Positions 62,573 to 64,000 of a stretch of 64,000 bases of DNA are shown piece by piece. The stretch comes from Sphingomonas sp. PsM26 (GTDB taxonomy: Bacteria > Pseudomonadota > Alphaproteobacteria > Sphingomonadales > Sphingomonadaceae), in contig JARUXA010000020.1 in the NCBI GenBank assembly GCA_030433805.1, positions 1-64,000 of the forward strand, in the 5' to 3' direction. How positions within the stretch are numbered: the first letter of the stretch is position 1; each line of letters begins with the position of its first letter. The notes below the pieces were generated by a model, which did no database searches, was not told where the DNA came from, and saw only the letters and a list, made by a program, of their open reading frames with translations. The position numbers and the translations under genes were made by a program.

Positions 62573-64000
62573 GTAGTCGGGGCCGATCTGGTGGCGGGGG
62601 CGGTAGTCATCAGGCGCGCGCCGAACACCGGCCCGGCGGCGGATTTGTCGTGCGGGAGGAAGCGGATCTTGACGCTCGCCTTGCCCTTGGTGAGCGCGGG
62701 TGGGATCGGATAATCGACGTCGAAGAACTTGCCCGGCTGGTCGGCCTCGAGATGCTGGGTCGCGATCTTGACGTTGTCGACGAGGATGTCGAAATCGCGT
62801 GCGCGCTCGTCCCCCCAATAGCTTGCCTGGAGGATCAGCGGGCCGGGGCGCGTCTTCATCGCGAATTCAAAATAGCCGCCCGAGCGCGCATCGCGCCCGT
62901 TGCGACCGCGATAGCTGAGCGGGTAGGAAATCTCCGAGGTCAGGCCGTGGTCGCGTTCGGGCTGCATTTCGCCGAGATGCATCGTGTCGACCGAGCGTGC
63001 CGCGAGATCGCGTGCGCGCGCCTGTTCGGTGAGGAAGGCCGCTTCCTCGCGCTTCCAGGCGGCATCGGTGAAGCGTTTGAAATAGACCGCGCTGCGGCGT
63101 TCATACTGGCTGTAGAAGGGCACGAAGCTGAGGTCGCCGGGGCGGACGATGCCGCGCGTGGCATAGCTGCCCGCGGTTCCCGCGACGGGCGTGAAGGCGG
63201 CAAGCAGGTCGGTGCCGACCAGCGCGGGGTCGGCCTTGTCCCATTTGTCCGCGGCCGGGCCGAGATCGGCGGCAAGCACCATCGGCCCGCGCAGCACCGC
63301 GACGGTGTCGGCATCGCCGGGCGCGCTTTCGATCCGCAGATCGAGCGGGATCGCGATCGAAACCGTGTCGCCCTTCTTCCAGCGGCGCTCGACCAGCGCA
63401 TAACCGTTGGCGATCACCGGTTCGACTGGCGCACCATTGACCTGCACGCTCGCCTTGCCCGCGGCCCAGCCCGGAACGCGCAGCGCGATCGCGAAGCGGC
63501 CGGGTTTGCTGAGCGTCGTCAGCGTCAGGCGCGATTCGGGTTCGTACGGGTAGCGCGTGTCGAGCCGGAGCGTCGCGCCACGCGTGCGCCACTGTGCTTC
63601 CGCCGGGATGTAGAGGTTGACGAGCAGCGTGTTGCCGCCTTCCCAGAAGATCGATTCGCCGTGCTTGGCGTGGCTTTCCATCCCGCTGCCGACGCAGCAC
63701 CAGAAGACGTCGTCGGCAGGCGTCGAATAGTCGCGCGCGACGCCCGACATCAGCGGGGTCATGTAGCTGAAGCCCGCATTGCGCGGGTTCTGTGCCGCCA
63801 TGACGTGGTTGAGATGGGCGCGTTCGTAAAAGTCGAACAGCGCGCCATCGGGCTGCCAGCCATAGAGGTGCCGGGTCAGCTTGAGCATGTTGTAGCTGTT
63901 GCAATGCTCGCACGTCTGTTCGGTGATGTGCGTCGCGATCGTGTCGGGGCCGGTGAAATATTCGCGGTCGGCATTGCCGCCGATGACGTAGCTGTGGTGC
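62569..64000 (-). CDS. GH127-type beta-L-arabinofuranosidase-like hydrolase (partial, 5' end outside window)
   Basis: The frame is open to the right edge, so the N-terminal part is missing; at least 476 residues are visible. Beyond the internal ATG at 63888 the frame continues as YVIGGNADREYFTGPDTIA, then THITEQTCEHCNSYNMLKLT. The zinc-thiolate site of GH127 is intact: E-H-C in TCEHCNSYN and the Cys pair in FWCCVGSGMESHAKHG, one of which is the nucleophile in HypBA1. GH127 (former DUF1680) cleaves beta-linked L-arabinofuranose, for instance from hydroxyproline-rich plant glycoproteins. That is an interesting fit with the adjacent hydroxyproline genes, though the link is inferred. Confidence 0.9.
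   Translation of the reverse strand, partial: HHSYVIGGNADREYFTGPDTIATHITEQTCEHCNSYNMLKLTRHLYGWQPDGALFDFYERAHLNHVMAAQNPRNAGFSYMTPLMSGVARDYSTPADDVFWCCVGSGMESHAKHGESIFWEGGNTLLVNLYIPAEAQWRTRGATLRLDTRYPYEPESRLTLTTLSKPGRFAIALRVPGWAAGKASVQVNGAPVEPVIANGYALVERRWKKGDTVSIAIPLDLRIESAPGDADTVAVLRGPMVLAADLGPAADKWDKADPALVGTDLLAAFTPVAGTAGSYATRGIVRPGDLSFVPFYSQYERRSAVYFKRFTDAAWKREEAAFLTEQARARDLAARSVDTMHLGEMQPERDHGLTSEISYPLSYRGRNGRDARSGGYFEFAMKTRPGPLILQASYWGDERARDFDILVDNVKIATQHLEADQPGKFFDVDYPIPPALTKGKASVKIRFLPHDKSAAGPVFGARLMTTAPATRSAPTT

Overview
The window looks like a chromosomal segment of a Sphingomonas-type alphaproteobacterium. The DNA is GC-rich throughout except for one island. Gene content typical of that group includes a gene-transfer-agent (GTA)-like tail module with DUF2793, a TonB-dependent receptor beside a TPR-sulfotransferase, a DUF1134 protein, secreted DUF885 proteins, archaic SCPU pili and GH127. 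This assignment is inference from gene content; there is no rRNA in the window. One tRNA (Ser, GCT) is present.

Layout. (1) 1-5418: the end of a GTA/phage-tail operon (TIM-barrel/DUF2460, DUF2163, NlpC/P60 peptidase, tail protein, DUF2793). It is open at the left edge and no head genes are visible. (2) 5.5-12.5 kb: OmpA-family porin, UDP-glucose dehydrogenase, YgfZ, dihydroorotase, CsbD, a coupled DoxX/50-aa pair, DUF1134, tRNA-Ser. (3) 12.8-20.3 kb: TonB receptor facing an operon of hybrid kinase, LuxR-type response regulator and TPR-sulfotransferase, then a secreted metallo-beta-lactamase-fold protein. (4) 20.4-30.5 kb: eight co-directional, mostly overlapping genes: ABC importer (three genes), NikR-like regulator, two DUF1989 proteins, a large biotin carboxylase and allophanate hydrolase. 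This is best read as a guanidine (or urea) nitrogen-scavenging operon. (5) 30.6-36.9 kb: membrane hydroxylase, a secreted beta-propeller, glpF-glpK and a DUF885 protein. (6) 36.9-41.9 kb: archaic chaperone-usher pilus operon with a nearby LuxR-type regulator. (7) 42.1-47.5 kb: APC permease, then an accessory stretch with an acyltransferase, a decayed HepT/DUF86 fragment, a perfect inverted-repeat pair, and an AT-rich two-gene unit (four-TM membrane protein plus stand-alone DndC-like enzyme) abutting the 3' end of uvrA. (8) 47.5-51 kb: uvrA and a TRIC-type channel. (9) 51.2-62.6 kb: a probable hydroxyproline/peptide catabolic cluster (permease, GntR regulator, proline-racemase-family epimerase, DapA-family deaminase, divergent FAD oxidoreductase, M24 peptidase, two DUF885 proteins, Ldh-family oxidoreductase), then a GH127 gene cut by the right edge.

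Most novel candidate: the four-TM plus DndC-like pair at 45767-47490. It has its own promoter-like sequence, a 4-nt gene overlap and foreign base composition, it lies next to a toxin-antitoxin-type relic, and no other phosphorothioation genes accompany it. A role in phage defence is a hypothesis only. Second: the guanidine/urea operon carries two copies of a dyad (TATTACG-N12-CGTAATA and a variant), one ahead of the operon and one ahead of its NikR-like regulator, which lacks two of the four NikR nickel ligands. Three inverted pairs of 29-nt REP-like arms are scattered over the right third of the window.
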